This document shows, piece after piece, positions 47,475 to 56,635 of a stretch of 63,195 nt of DNA. The position numbers were made by a program, and so were the translations under genes. This stretch comes from Trichococcus patagoniensis (lineage in GTDB: Bacteria > Bacillota > Bacilli > Lactobacillales > Aerococcaceae), in assembly GCF_003051085.1 (NCBI RefSeq), contig NZ_QAOM01000017.1, forward strand, positions 1 through 63,195. The letters are read 5' to 3'. Within the stretch, counting starts at the first letter, position 1; every line of letters begins with the position of its first letter. The notes below the pieces were generated by a model. It saw nothing but the letters and a program-made list of their open reading frames with translations. It did no database searches and was not told the DNA's origin.

Positions 47475-47694
47475 TTGTAAAAATCTGCGGAACGTGTTAT
47501 TATTGCTGATGGTAAGAATAGAGAAATAAGAGGGTTTTTTCTGCGAAGTGCAGAATGTTTGATTTATCAAGCTTTCTATTCAAGGGATTAAGTAAAAAAG
47601 GTTTATCTTTTATTTATAAGATTATGAACCGTATTTAGATACGGGTAAAAGAAAAGACTCTCTAAATTTTAGTTTCTCAAAATTAGGAGGAAAC
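47475..47694 (+). promoter_or_regulatory. cshA promoter and long structured 5' leader
   Basis: TTGTAA (47475-47480), a 17-bp spacer and TATTAT (47498-47503). The leader is about 185 nt, with hairpins TTCTGC/GCAGAA (47539-47555) and CCGTAT/ATACGG (47629-47644). A long leader is typical of cold-shock-controlled RNA helicase genes. The preceding 47290-47474 holds a hairpin CTTACAA/TTGTAAG (47423-47446) and no gene. Confidence 0.65.
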
Positions 47695-49269
47695 ATGAAA
47701 TTTTCAGAATTAGGTTTAGATGCAGTATTATTACAGTCGATTGAGACAATGGGCTTCGAGGAAGCAACACCCATCCAAACGGAAACTATTCCTTTGGCAC
47801 TCAAAGGATTAGACGTTATCGGCCAAGCACAAACAGGTACTGGTAAAACAGCTGCTTTTGGATTGCCGATGTTGCAAAAAATCAACACAGAAAACAAAGC
47901 CATCCAAGGGATTGTTATCGCGCCAACGCGTGAATTAGCGATTCAAACACAAGAAGAACTTTATCGCTTAGGCAAAGACAAACATGTATCAGTACAAGTG
48001 GTTTATGGTGGAGCAGATATTAGCCGTCAAATTCGCGCTTTAAAAAACAAACCGCAAATTATCGTTGGGACACCAGGCCGTTTATTGGATCATATCAAAC
48101 GCAAAACAATTCGTTTGGATCATATTGAAACGCTAGTTTTGGATGAAGCAGATGAAATGTTGAACATGGGCTTCTTGGAAGACATCGAAAGCATCCTTAG
48201 TGAAACACCGTCTGAGCGTCAAACATTGTTGTTCTCAGCAACGATGCCTGACCAAATCAAAAAAATCGGTGTTAAATTCATGCATGCTCCAGAACACGTA
48301 AAAATTAAAGCATCTCACGCTTCTGCTAACTTAATTGATCAATATTTCGTCAAATGTAAAGATTTCGAAAAATTCGATACAATGACTCGTTTGTTCGATG
48401 TTCAAAATCCGGAATTGGCTATTGTATTCGGCCGTACAAAACGTCGTGTTGATGAATTGTCTAAAGGATTGGAACTACGCGGTTACCGTGCAGAAGGAAT
48501 CCATGGCGACTTGACACAACAAAAACGTATGAGCGTTTTGAATGCATTCAAGACTGGCGATTTGGATTTCTTAGTAGCGACTGACGTTGCTGCGCGTGGA
48601 TTGGATGTTACAGGTGTTACACACGTGTACAACTACGATATCCCGCAAGATCCAGAAAGCTATGTTCACCGTATCGGCCGTACTGGTCGTGCCGGTAAAG
48701 AAGGTATGTCAGTGACTTTCGTTACACCAAACGAAATGGATTACTTGCGTACAATCGAAAACTTAACCAAAAAACCGATCACTCCATTACAACCACCAAG
48801 TGATGAAGAAGCTTTCCGTGGCCAAGTAAAATCAGCTATGGATGAAGTGGAATCATTGGTGAAAGAAACAGAAACAGACAAATATCAACGTGCAGCTGTT
48901 CGTTTGCTTGAAGAGCACACTGCTGAAGATTTGGTAGCAGCATTCTTGAAGAGTCTTTCTAAAGATGCTACTGATGTTCCTGTTAAGATCACACCAGAAC
49001 GCCCATTGCCTTCAAGAAAAGGTAAAGGCGGCGGTGGTTACAAAGGTAAGAGCACAGGCGGCGGCTACAAAGGTAACCGTAGTTCATCAGAAAGACGCGG
49101 CAGCGGCGGTGGCGAACGCAGCGGCGAACGCAGTGGCAACAAAAATCGCTCAAGCGACAGCAAACCACGCTCCGGCGGCAAACGCTATGATGACAAACGT
49201 GGCGGCGGCAGCGCCGGCGCACCTAAAAAAAGCAGCCATAGCTTCACTATCCGCAGCAACAACGACTAA
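47695..49269 (+). CDS. cshA: DEAD-box ATP-dependent RNA helicase CshA
   Basis: 524 residues. Q motif and Walker [15 protein letters not shown], then [34 protein letters not shown] in domain 1; [11 protein letters not shown] and [15 protein letters not shown] in domain 2. The last 75 residues are basic and Gly/Arg/Ser-rich ([27 protein letters not shown]), an RNA-binding tail. It acts in mRNA turnover and ribosome assembly, especially in the cold. The codon pattern marks high expression. Confidence 0.96.
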   Translation: MKFSELGLDAVLLQSIETMGFEEATPIQTETIPLALKGLDVIGQAQTGTGKTAAFGLPMLQKINTENKAIQGIVIAPTRELAIQTQEELYRLGKDKHVSVQVVYGGADISRQIRALKNKPQIIVGTPGRLLDHIKRKTIRLDHIETLVLDEADEMLNMGFLEDIESILSETPSERQTLLFSATMPDQIKKIGVKFMHAPEHVKIKASHASANLIDQYFVKCKDFEKFDTMTRLFDVQNPELAIVFGRTKRRVDELSKGLELRGYRAEGIHGDLTQQKRMSVLNAFKTGDLDFLVATDVAARGLDVTGVTHVYNYDIPQDPESYVHRIGRTGRAGKEGMSVTFVTPNEMDYLRTIENLTKKPITPLQPPSDEEAFRGQVKSAMDEVESLVKETETDKYQRAAVRLLEEHTAEDLVAAFLKSLSKDATDVPVKITPERPLPSRKGKGGGGYKGKSTGGGYKGNRSSSERRGSGGGERSGERSGNKNRSSDSKPRSGGKRYDDKRGGGSAGAPKKSSHSFTIRSNND

Positions 49270-49279
49270 TTCGTGATCA

Positions 49280-49325
49280 AAAACCTCTTCTCCAATTGGC
49301 CTACGCCAGGGGAAGAGGTTTTTCT
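49280..49325 (+). terminator. Terminator after cshA
   Basis: AAACCTCTTC/GAAGAGGTTT stem and T-rich tail. Confidence 0.88.
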
Positions 49326-49392
49326 TATGGTGAAAAATTGGTTCGTTTTTGGTAAAATGAGAACAATGCATGCAGAATAGGCGGTGATTGGA

Positions 49393-49743
49393 ATGATTTA
49401 TGGAATAGGATTGGACGTAACCGAGCTGGACCGCATCACCAAAGCCTACGATCGGCGTTCGGGTTTTGCGGAACGGGTTCTGACCGAAGCGGAACTGAAG
49501 TTGTTCTTGGCTCTGAGTGGGTCGCGCCAAATGGAATTTTTGGCCGGACGCTATGCCGCGAAAGAAGCTTTTTCGAAGGCTTATGGCACAGGCATCGGCA
49601 AGCTGTCTTTCCAAGATGTCGAAATTTTGCCCGGAGAGAACCGGAAGCCTGAAATAACCAAATCTCCGTTTGAAGGGACAGGATTCGTTTCCATCACCCA
49701 TTCGGGGAACATCATTGCCGCGCAAGTGGTATTAGAAAAGTAA
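49393..49743 (+). CDS. acpS: Holo-[acyl-carrier-protein] synthase
   Basis: 116 residues. It transfers 4'-phosphopantetheine from CoA to acyl carrier protein. GIGLDVTELDRI has the Mg2+-binding Asp; FLAGRYAAKEAFSKAYGTGIG is the second signature. The ATG at 49393 is preferred to the upstream GTG because AGGCGG lies 8 bases before it. It precedes alr by 13 bp, the usual acpS-alr pair of Firmicutes. Confidence 0.96.
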   Translation: MIYGIGLDVTELDRITKAYDRRSGFAERVLTEAELKLFLALSGSRQMEFLAGRYAAKEAFSKAYGTGIGKLSFQDVEILPGENRKPEITKSPFEGTGFVSITHSGNIIAAQVVLEK

Positions 49744-49756
49744 AGGGGTTTTAACC

Positions 49757-50878
49757 ATGGTAGTAGGAAAGCACCGTCCCACAATAGAAACTGTCGATTT
49801 GGAAGCTATTTCGTGGAACATCCAACAAATCAGGAAGGGTCTGTCGCCTGGAAAGAAATTTTTCGCGGTCGTCAAAGCGGATGCCTATGGACTGGGTGCC
49901 GTCCCGGTCGCGAAAAAGGCGAAGGAGGCGGGTGTGGACGGATTCTGTGTCGCGCTGTTGGATGAGGCGATGGAGCTGCGGGAAAATGGGCTGTCCGATG
50001 ACTTCATCATGGTTGTGGGCCCAACGGAGGCAGAAGACGCTGCGCTCATAGCGGACAACGGAATCAGCGTTGCTGTCACTGCAACGGAATGGTTGGATGC
50101 TGCCTTACCGTATCTGCAGAAACGGAAAACGGAGCTGCCGGTCCGAGTGCATTTGGCCATCGACACCGGGATGGGCCGCATCGGTCTGCGCACGGTCGAG
50201 GAGGTCAAAGCCTTCGAGGAGCGCCTTGCGGAACTGGATGGCTTTGTTTTCGAAGGTATCTTTACGCACTTCGCAACGGCCGACGGTGAGGATCCAACAT
50301 TGGTGGATCGCCAGCTGGCTTTGTTTGAAGAGATTTTGCAAGGAATGGCGCAACGCCCGCCAATTGTACATCTGGCGAATTCCGCGATTTCGCTTTGGCA
50401 TGAAGCGTTCCAGACGGATGCGGTCCGCGTCGGAATCGCAATGTACGGCTACAATCCTTCCGACACCGTGTTGGAGCTTCCTTATGAATTGAAACCATCC
50501 GTACAGTTGGATACCCAGATCAGTTATGTCAAACAGATGCATGAAGGCGACACGATCGCATACGGCGCCCGCTACCGTACTTTTGAGGGAGAATGGATTG
50601 CTACACTTCCGATTGGCTATGCCGACGGGTGGAGACGGGATCTTCGCCATCAGACAGTCATCGTCGATGGTCAACGCTGCCCAATCCGCGGAGTCATCTG
50701 CATGGATCAATGCATGATCAGTCTGCCGAAAGAATATCCGGTCGGAACGAAAGTGACGCTCTTGGGGGAAAACGGTGGACTCGTCAATAACCCCTCCGAA
50801 ATGGCGGTAACGATCGACACGATCGGCTATGAGATCTTGACGGGAATCAATGCCCGCGTTCCGCGCGTCTACAAATAG
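49757..50878 (+). CDS. alr: Alanine racemase
   Basis: 373 residues. PLP enzyme supplying D-Ala for the cell wall. FFAVVKADAYGLGA carries the PLP Lys; the catalytic Tyr is in AYGARYRTF near residue 266; RVGIAMYGYNP binds the cofactor phosphate. AAAGGGG precedes the ATG. Co-transcribed with acpS; functionally linked to ddl and murF upstream. Confidence 0.97.
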   Translation: MVVGKHRPTIETVDLEAISWNIQQIRKGLSPGKKFFAVVKADAYGLGAVPVAKKAKEAGVDGFCVALLDEAMELRENGLSDDFIMVVGPTEAEDAALIADNGISVAVTATEWLDAALPYLQKRKTELPVRVHLAIDTGMGRIGLRTVEEVKAFEERLAELDGFVFEGIFTHFATADGEDPTLVDRQLALFEEILQGMAQRPPIVHLANSAISLWHEAFQTDAVRVGIAMYGYNPSDTVLELPYELKPSVQLDTQISYVKQMHEGDTIAYGARYRTFEGEWIATLPIGYADGWRRDLRHQTVIVDGQRCPIRGVICMDQCMISLPKEYPVGTKVTLLGENGGLVNNPSEMAVTIDTIGYEILTGINARVPRVYK

Positions 50879-50896
50879 AAAAACAGAAAAATCAGT

Positions 50897-50937
50897 AAAG
50901 CTGTCTTGTGCCTGTCAGGGGTAGGCAGCTTTTTTTG
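50897..50937 (+). terminator. Terminator after alr
   Basis: AAAGCTGTC and GGCAGCTTT arms with T7. Confidence 0.85.
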
Positions 50938-51063
50938 CTGCGTGAAAGACGGAGTAAAGTCACTTGAGAGCTCCACCTCCGGTAATGAAAATCAGATGAA
51001 AATGCGCCGTTAGTCGTTTTCAAAAGCGAACATGTATGGTAAACTGTTTTAGCTCTCGGATGA

Positions 51064-51105
51064 GTGCGTGGTTCGTCTACCATCCCACGAAAAAAAACTA
51101 GGAGG
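51064..51105 (+). promoter_or_regulatory. preQ1-I riboswitch upstream of queT
   Basis: The small class I preQ1 aptamer is visible: stem CGTGG/CCACG (51067-51071, 51085-51089), loop with GTTC and TAC, then A8CTA, the 3' strand of the pseudoknot, running straight into the ribosome binding site GGAGG (51101-51105). Ligand binding should hide that site, so control is translational. Confidence 0.85.
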
Positions 51106-51114
51106 TTTTTAAGG

Positions 51115-51603
51115 TTGAGTACAAGAAAAATGGTTATCAATACAATTATCGCAGCGCTTTATGTTGCGTTGACAGGGATTTTTGCTTTTATGTCGTTCGG
51201 TGCTATCCAATTCCGCGTTTCAGAAATGTTGAATCATTTGGTGGGTTACCACAAAGATTATAAATACGGTGTTTTGGCGGGTGTTTTTATCGCCAATCTG
51301 ATTTTTTCAACATTAGGGGCTTGGGACTTGGTGTTCGGATTTGGTCAGACATTGATCTCTTTCCTTATTCTGGAAAAATTGTTCAAACCCAACGATTCTG
51401 AAATGAAACGCATGATGATGACTGCGCTCGTCTTCACAGTGACGATGGTTCTTGTCGCAATCGAGCTCTATATCGTTCTTGATTTGCCTTTCTGGTTTAG
51501 CTTTGTGACAGCGGCATTCGGGGAAGCTGTCGTGCTGGTTTTGTCAGCACCGCTTATGAAATACATGAACAAGATCATCGGTTTTGCCGAAAAAATGGCC
51601 TGA
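51115..51603 (+). CDS. queT: QueT family transporter (queuosine precursor)
   Basis: 162 residues, five to six membrane helices. AALYVALTGIFAFMSFGAIQFRVSE is the family N-terminus (shortened in meaning to the IQFRVSE block). It is the substrate-specific subunit of an ECF-type importer for queuosine precursors such as preQ1, and the riboswitch in front supports this. The TTG start at 51115 lies 9 bases after GGAGG. Confidence 0.92.
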   Translation: MSTRKMVINTIIAALYVALTGIFAFMSFGAIQFRVSEMLNHLVGYHKDYKYGVLAGVFIANLIFSTLGAWDLVFGFGQTLISFLILEKLFKPNDSEMKRMMMTALVFTVTMVLVAIELYIVLDLPFWFSFVTAAFGEAVVLVLSAPLMKYMNKIIGFAEKMA

Positions 51604-51635
51604 TCCATTAAAAAAATCATATGAGAAAACGGGAG

Positions 51636-51680
51636 AACGGGGGCTTTTGCTGGATGAACAGCAAAAATCCTCGTTTTTTG
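51636..51680 (+). terminator. Terminator after queT
   Basis: CTTTTGCTG/CAGCAAAAA inner stem with outer GGGG/CCTC pairing, then T6. Confidence 0.75.
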
Positions 51681-51745
51681 CTAGGATATTTCTCATCGTT
51701 CTCTTATAATAGAGGGGTAATCGAAAAAGAGGGAGGCAACAATAT

Positions 51746-52393
51746 ATGGAAATGTACGCAATCACAGTCGGTCCTATCCAGGAAAACTGTTATTTTTTAA
51801 TCGGAGACCATGAGAATGATACGATCATCTTTGATCCGGGTGAGCAAGCGGAGGACATCATCGCAGCCATCGAAGAGAATGAGTTGCATCCGATAGCGAT
51901 CGTGTTGACACATGCGCACTATGATCACATCGGAGCCCTCGAAACAATCCGGGAAAAATACGATGTTCCCGTCTATCAAAATCCTATCGAACGGGAATGG
52001 TTGTTGGATCCGCAACTGAATGGATCAGCACGCAATCCGAACGTTCCCGATGTCCAACTGGCGAAGGAAGCGGATGTCTTCTTCGAGGAGATGGGGCCTT
52101 ACGAAATCGGTGAATTCCATTTTGAGATGCAACATATTCCCGGGCATTCGCCAGGAAGTACCGTTTTCATTTTCCGCGAGAACGGGTTCGCGATCGTTGG
52201 GGATGTCATTTTCAAAGGAAGCGTCGGCCGCAGCGATTTGCCGGGTGGCAGCCATGAAACCTTGATCGAAGGCATCCAAAAATATATCGTACCTCTTCCA
52301 GGGGAAACGGTCCTGTTCCCGGGACACGGCGATCCTACGACAGTAAGGGAAGAAATCTATTCAAACCCCTATCTGAATGGCGCTACTCGCTGA
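51746..52393 (+). CDS. Metallo-beta-lactamase-fold hydrolase (glyoxalase II-like)
   Basis: 215 residues. Zinc motif THAHYDHIGA, later His in IPGHSPGSTVF, Asp in VGDVIFKGSVGRSD and His in PGHGDPT: all ligands of a two-metal site. These small GloB-like enzymes cleave thioesters such as lactoyl-thiols; given mgsA in this genome, a role in methylglyoxal detoxification is possible but not shown. GGGAGG precedes the ATG. Confidence 0.92.
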   Translation: MEMYAITVGPIQENCYFLIGDHENDTIIFDPGEQAEDIIAAIEENELHPIAIVLTHAHYDHIGALETIREKYDVPVYQNPIEREWLLDPQLNGSARNPNVPDVQLAKEADVFFEEMGPYEIGEFHFEMQHIPGHSPGSTVFIFRENGFAIVGDVIFKGSVGRSDLPGGSHETLIEGIQKYIVPLPGETVLFPGHGDPTTVREEIYSNPYLNGATR

Positions 52394-52406
52394 TCCGGGT
52401 GCGCGC

Positions 52407-52448
52407 AAAAAAGTCGGACAAAGCCTTGTGCTTGGTCCGACTTTTTTG
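52407..52448 (+). terminator. Terminator after the metallo-hydrolase gene
   Basis: AAAAAAGTCGGAC pairs with GTCCGACTTTTTT; effective in both directions. Confidence 0.9.
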
Positions 52449-52469
52449 GTTAGGTCGAGTTGGATCGAC

Positions 52470-52710
52470 GCGAAATTCCCGGCGAGGCCCTCCTCACCGG
52501 GAAATCATGTAGAAATCAACGCGAAATTCCCGGCGAGGCCCTCCTCAGCGGGAAAACATGTAGCGGTCGACGCGAAATTCCCGGCGAGGCCCTCCTCAGC
52601 GGGAAAACATGTAGCGGTCGACGCGAAATTCCCGGCGAGGCCCTCCTCACCGGGAAATCATGTAGAAATCAACGCGAAATTCCCGGCGAGGCCCTCCTCA
52701 GCGGGAAAAC
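52470..52710. repeat. Intergenic hairpin array F (5 units, exactly 51 bp apart)
   Basis: Units begin with GCGAAATTCCC at 52470, 52521, 52572, 52623 and 52674. Arms TTCCC(G)/(C)GGGAA enclose an inner GAGG/CCTC stem. Two linker variants alternate in blocks (AATCATGTAGAAATCAAC and AAACATGTAGCGGTCGAC), so the array grew by duplication of one or two units. It lies between convergent genes. Confidence 0.9.
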
Positions 52711-52739
52711 CCTGGGCAGCCAATGCTGCGCGTTATGAT

Positions 52740-53381
52740 TCAGAAATCGACTTGCAGGTTTTCGATTTCCGTCACACGGAAATCCTTGCGTTCCAGCGCC
52801 TTTACGATGGAGTCCAGCACCTGTTTGGGTGTGCCGGCGGGTAAAGTGACCAATACTCTGCGCAACGCGTCTTCCCGGTTGATGTCCAAGGAAATGCAGC
52901 TGGCGATGGAGGAATAGCGATTGATGATTTTGGTTATGTGGTACAGATCGCCTTTCTGACCGGGCGCGATGACAGTCAGCACGTAGCTTCCGACATCGAT
53001 GCTCCATGATTGGGCCAACATGTTCAACAAGGCGTTATGGGTCAGGATGCCGTAAAAGGTCATATCCTTATTCAAAACGGAAATGTAGGGCAATTCTTTG
53101 ATGGTAAAAAATACCTTAAAGAATGAACTGTCTATCGAAATGAATTTTGTGGCATTCTTCAGCAGATGCGTGACAGGCAGGTTCATGTCCCCGCCGTTCG
53201 CTTTGTGCCGATAGATATGCATTTTGTAGATGTTTCCACGAAAAATGGTTTCTGTTTCGTCCAAAATCGGAACGCAACGGTAGCCGGAATCTTCGAGGAT
53301 ATCCAGTGCATCCCGAAGCGTGGCGGACTCTTTGACGATGGTCAGCTCTCGTTTGGGGAGGGCAAGTGAGCGGATAAGCAT
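52740..53381 (-). CDS. CBS-pair and ACT domain protein (CbpA-like)
   Basis: 213 residues. Two CBS motifs (about 8-60 and 72-125: LRDALDILEDSGYRCVPILD and LPYISVLNKDMTFYGILTHNALL, shortened) followed by an ACT domain (about 135-205: SYVLTVIAPGQKGDLYHITKII). The CBS-CBS-ACT order is that of Listeria CbpA, a c-di-AMP-binding protein, so nucleotide sensing is the best guess. AGGAGG lies upstream of the start at 53381. Confidence 0.85.
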   Translation of the reverse strand: MLIRSLALPKRELTIVKESATLRDALDILEDSGYRCVPILDETETIFRGNIYKMHIYRHKANGGDMNLPVTHLLKNATKFISIDSSFFKVFFTIKELPYISVLNKDMTFYGILTHNALLNMLAQSWSIDVGSYVLTVIAPGQKGDLYHITKIINRYSSIASCISLDINREDALRRVLVTLPAGTPKQVLDSIVKALERKDFRVTEIENLQVDF

Positions 53382-53485
53382 ATAGTTAAAATCCTCCTAA
53401 AACACGGTTGTATAATGTGATAATAACATTAAAATAAAAAAAAGCAACGGTTATAAACGCATAGTTGGAAATTCTTAAACATTTG

Positions 53486-53670
53486 ATAAATCAAGCGGTA
53501 AAGCCCTTCCAAGACGGTGGCAGCCTCCAATGAACATTAGATTGGAATGAGAACACTTGTCGGTACCAGAAGACCGAAGGAAGGAGAGCCGGAAAGCTCC
53601 AGCAGGTGCCGTATGAAAAATCTCTTGATTTTTCGAGCGGAGTTCACTATATTAAGTAGTATATAATTGA
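53486..53670 (+). ncRNA. Unassigned structured RNA or leader upstream of the CNNM transporter gene
   Basis: Nested complementary segments outline a multi-branched fold: AAATCAAG (53488-53495) with CTTGATTT (53624-53631) closing it; CCTTCC with GGAAGG; TCCAAT/ATTGGA; TCGGT/ACCGA; GGAG/CTCC around AGCCGGAAAG. The closing 3' arm can instead form a local hairpin GAAAAATC/GATTTTTC (53615-53634), the mutually exclusive choice seen in riboswitches. I tried M-box, yybP-ykoY, ydaO, TPP, SAM, cobalamin, T-box, SRP and 6S patterns and none fits. A TATAAT box (53662-53667) downstream could start a separate mRNA, so an independent RNA is also possible. Confidence 0.45.
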
Positions 53671-53765
53671 ACACAATCTATATTTTTTTATGCAACTGCA
53701 CAGCGCCTTGTTTCAGGGCATGCCCCAGTTGCGTGAGTCATCATGAAAAAGGAGAAAAAAATCAT

Positions 53766-55100
53766 ATGAACCCAGACCCCGAAGGCCAGTCGTTACTATC
53801 AAAAATAGCATTGATCCTAACCCTGACTTTACTGAATGCTTATTTCGCCTCAGCCGAATTGGCATTTGTTTCCATCAACCGTTCCAAAATCGAGAAGCTG
53901 GCCAAAGATGGCGACAAGAAATCACAAAAGGTTTTGCGTCTCTTAGAGAATCCGGATGATTTCTTGGCCACTATCCAAGTTGCCATCACATTTGCCGGAT
54001 TCTTCAGCAGTGCGTCCGCTTCATCCAATTTCGTCGGCTATATCGAGCCGTTGTTGGGAAGCGTCACCGGCGGCAAAACGATAGCGATGATCATCATCAC
54101 CGTTGTCCTTTCCTACATCACACTCGTGTTTGGTGAACTGTACCCTAAACAGATCGCCTTGCAGATGCCCGAAACCATTGCGCGCCACACTGCTGGCCCG
54201 ATCGTTGTCGTCAAGACTCTCTTCAAGCCGTTCGTTTGGCTTTTGTCATTTTCGACCGGTATCCTGAAGAAGCTGACGCCGATCGAATTCACGAATGAGG
54301 AAGAGAAGCTCACCCGTGATGAAATGAAGGCCATCCTGGCACAGAGCCGAGGCGAAGGGGTCATTGATCCATCAGAGTTCACGATGATGCAGGGTGTGCT
54401 TTCGTTGGACACGAAGCTTGCCCGCGAATTGATGGTGCCGCGTACCGACACCTTGATGATGGATTTGGATGATGATCTGGAATACAACATCGCGCTGGTT
54501 CTGAACAGCCAATATTCCCGGATTCCGGTCTATGAGGAAGACAAGGACAATATCATCGGCGTTCTGCATATGAAAAATGTTTTGAAGGCGTCAAAGGAAG
54601 TCGGTTTCGAGCGGATCGCTTTCCGTGAGTTGGTCAATACACCTTTGTTCGTCCCTTCCACTATTTATATAGATGATCTCTTGGTCGAGTTCCGCAAGAC
54701 CCACACGCATATGGCCATCATCAAGGATGAATACGGTGGCGTGGAGGGGATCATCACCCTCGAGGACCTTTTGGAGGAAATCGTTGGGGACATTGAAGAT
54801 GAATATGATGAAATTTACCGCCTGTCGAAAAAAATCGATGACAATCATTATGTCGTGAATGGACGCATGCCGCTGGACAAGTTCAATCAATTGTTCAAGA
54901 CGGCGATCGCTTCCGAAGAAGTGGATACGATCGCTGGATACATGATTGAGGAACTCGGTTATTTTCCGAAAGATGATGAGCATGCGACGATTCAGACTGG
55001 AGAGTTTCTGCTGACGACTACGCAGGTCGAAAGCGGCCGGATCCGTGGCATCCGTGTCACGAGAGAGCCCGTCCAAACAGTGGTTGTAGAGGATGAATAA
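53766..55100 (+). CDS. CNNM/CorC family transporter (MpfA/HlyC-like, Mg2+ efflux)
   Basis: 444 residues. DUF21/CNNM transmembrane domain (about 10-180) with NAYFASAELAFVSINRSKIEKL (shortened), CBS pair (about 205-330, ending IIKDEYGGVEGIITLEDLLEEIVGDIEDEYDE in part), and a CorC_HlyC C-terminal domain (about 345-435). Homologues export Mg2+. The ATG at 53766 is taken because AAAGGAG stands 12 bases before it; upstream in-frame residues are Cys-rich and unlike the family. Confidence 0.9.
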   Translation: MNPDPEGQSLLSKIALILTLTLLNAYFASAELAFVSINRSKIEKLAKDGDKKSQKVLRLLENPDDFLATIQVAITFAGFFSSASASSNFVGYIEPLLGSVTGGKTIAMIIITVVLSYITLVFGELYPKQIALQMPETIARHTAGPIVVVKTLFKPFVWLLSFSTGILKKLTPIEFTNEEEKLTRDEMKAILAQSRGEGVIDPSEFTMMQGVLSLDTKLARELMVPRTDTLMMDLDDDLEYNIALVLNSQYSRIPVYEEDKDNIIGVLHMKNVLKASKEVGFERIAFRELVNTPLFVPSTIYIDDLLVEFRKTHTHMAIIKDEYGGVEGIITLEDLLEEIVGDIEDEYDEIYRLSKKIDDNHYVVNGRMPLDKFNQLFKTAIASEEVDTIAGYMIEELGYFPKDDEHATIQTGEFLLTTTQVESGRIRGIRVTREPVQTVVVEDE

Positions 55101-55102
55101 GC

Positions 55103-55132
55103 ACAAGGCTGGGATCCATTCCCAGCCTTGTT
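55103..55132 (+). terminator. Terminator after the CNNM gene
   Basis: CAAGGCTGGGA/TCCCAGCCTTG with loop TCCAT; the T tail is weak, so read-through into the next gene is likely. Confidence 0.65.
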
Positions 55133-55170
55133 GCCATTGATAAAAGAGTATGCGATAAGGAGAAAAAAGT

Positions 55171-55899
55171 ATGGCATTGAACGAAATGATGGATAGACCC
55201 GTCGTAAAGAAAGAACTGGTCGCTTTTATGCGCGACAGACTGAAACGTTTCCCTGGAGAATTGGGGGAACTGGAAAAGACAGCGAATGAGAGAGGCGTGC
55301 CGATCATCCCTCATGAAACAGCTGTTTTCCTGAATATGCTGCTGGGACAGATCAAACCTGAACAAATATTGGAAATCGGAGCGGCAATCGGCTTCTCAGG
55401 CAGCCTGATGGCGCAGCATGTCGGAGCGCAAGGCCATGTCACGACCATCGATCGTTTTGAGGTCATGATCAACCACGCAAAAGCAAACTTTGAAAAACTG
55501 GGCATCGCGGACAAGGTGACGCTTCTGGAAGGCGATGCGGCGGAAGTCCTGCCTACTTTGGAAGGACCGTATGATTTTATCTTCATGGACAGCGCGAAGT
55601 CAAAATATTATGAATTTTTACCACACTGTATCCGGCTTCTGAAGAAAGAAGGCATGCTGGTCATCGATGATGTTTTCCAAGGCGGCACCATCCTGGATGA
55701 TGAAAAGGATGTTCCCAAACGGGTCCGCAAGATTCACCGCCGCCTGAACAAGCTGATGGATACCGTGCTGGACCATCCGGCATTGGAAACGTCCCTCGTT
55801 CCTCTGGGCGATGGCCTGTTGCTGATCGTCAAAAAAGAAGACTTCGATTTCGGCTATATCCTCGATGAAATCAAAGCAGAGAACCAGAATCGCGCATAG
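55171..55899 (+). CDS. O-methyltransferase (TrmR/YrrM-like)
   Basis: 242 residues. Class I SAM methyltransferase of the catechol-OMT type: LEIGAAIGFSGSLMAQH (SAM site), TTIDRFEVMINHAKANF, FIFMDSAKSKYYEFLP and VIDDVFQGG (metal-binding Asp residues). The closest described homologue type, YrrM/TrmR, methylates 5-hydroxyuridine in tRNA; that role is plausible but inferred. AAGGAG lies upstream. Confidence 0.88.
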   Translation: MALNEMMDRPVVKKELVAFMRDRLKRFPGELGELEKTANERGVPIIPHETAVFLNMLLGQIKPEQILEIGAAIGFSGSLMAQHVGAQGHVTTIDRFEVMINHAKANFEKLGIADKVTLLEGDAAEVLPTLEGPYDFIFMDSAKSKYYEFLPHCIRLLKKEGMLVIDDVFQGGTILDDEKDVPKRVRKIHRRLNKLMDTVLDHPALETSLVPLGDGLLLIVKKEDFDFGYILDEIKAENQNRA

Positions 55900-55990
55900 G
55901 AAAGGAGGGGCTGTCTCGATTGGAGGCGCCCCTTCTTTCTTTTTGCTTAGGTTGGCTACGAGCTTTCCGGAGAAGAAAGACTCAAATTGA

Positions 55991-56436
55991 AGAATCGGAC
56001 AACCAGAACGCAAATGTTCTACAAGTTGTCCGATAACCGGGAAGAATCGGACAACCAGAGAGCAAATGTTCTACGAGTTGTCCGATAACCGGGAAGAATC
56101 GGACAACCAGAGAGCAAATGTTCTACGAGTTGTCCGATAACCGGGAAGAATCGGACAACCAGAGAGCAAATGTTCTACGAGTTGTCCGATAACCGGGAAG
56201 AATCGGACAACCAGAGAGCAAATGTTCTACGAGTTGTCCGATAACCGGGAAGAATCGGACAACCAGAGAGCAAATGTTCTACGAGTTGTCCGATAACCGG
56301 GAAGAATCGGACAACCAGAGAGCAAATGTTCTACGAGTTGTCCGATAAACGGGGAAAACCGGACAACCAGAAGCAAATGTTCTACAAGTTGTCCGATAAC
56401 CGGGAAGAATCGGACAACCAGAGAGCAACTGTTCTG
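55991..56436. repeat. Intergenic hairpin array G (8 full units, 52 bp period)
   Basis: Hairpins with arms TTGTCCGAT/ATCGGACAA begin at 56026, 56078, 56130, 56182, 56234, 56286, 56338 and 56389, with a leading half-unit at 55993. Loop AACCGGGAAGA; linker CCAGAGAGCAAATGTTCTAC (plus GAG). Arms and linker end are shared with array B 39 kb away, but the loop here is the reverse complement of the loop there (TTACCGGAAGT). The seventh unit has compensating changes (AAACGGGGAAAACC). Confidence 0.92.
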
Positions 56437-56635
56437 GAGCTTGACCCATGAAGCGCTCGTCAGCTCCGGCGAAGGCGCGCGCAAATGAAAACGAGGGCGT
56501 GTCTGTTTGCATTTCTTCCGCGTTGGTATTATGATTAGTGTCTAAGAAGCCGACCTATTATAAAAAAATTAAGATAAAATAGGTTGCTTTTTAAAGAAAA
56601 CATGGTAAAGTAATAAAAAGTAAGTCGCGATTATT

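Noticed and set aside
52377-52844. Plus-strand reading frames through array F (for example 155 residues)
   Set aside because: A 51-bp unit is a multiple of three and stays open by chance. The frame crosses a terminator and runs into the antisense of the CBS-ACT gene.
53486-53640. The structured region as M-box, ydaO, yybP-ykoY, SRP RNA or 6S RNA
   Set aside because: None of the conserved sequence blocks of these classes could be found, so only an unassigned structured RNA is claimed.
53667-53765. Extended N-terminus of the CNNM protein from an ATG at 53667
   Set aside because: The extra residues are Cys-rich and unlike the family, the ATG sits on the TATAAT box, and a ribosome binding site supports 53766.
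55991-56436. Array G (and arrays B and F) as CRISPR
   Set aside because: The parts between repeats are themselves conserved, the repeat unit is a hairpin plus linker of 51-52 bp, and no cas genes are present.
56227-56512. Two short minus-strand reading frames across array G with repeated peptide motifs
   Set aside because: They are translations of a 52-bp tandem repeat. The unit is not a multiple of three, so frames drift, and no ribosome binding site is present.
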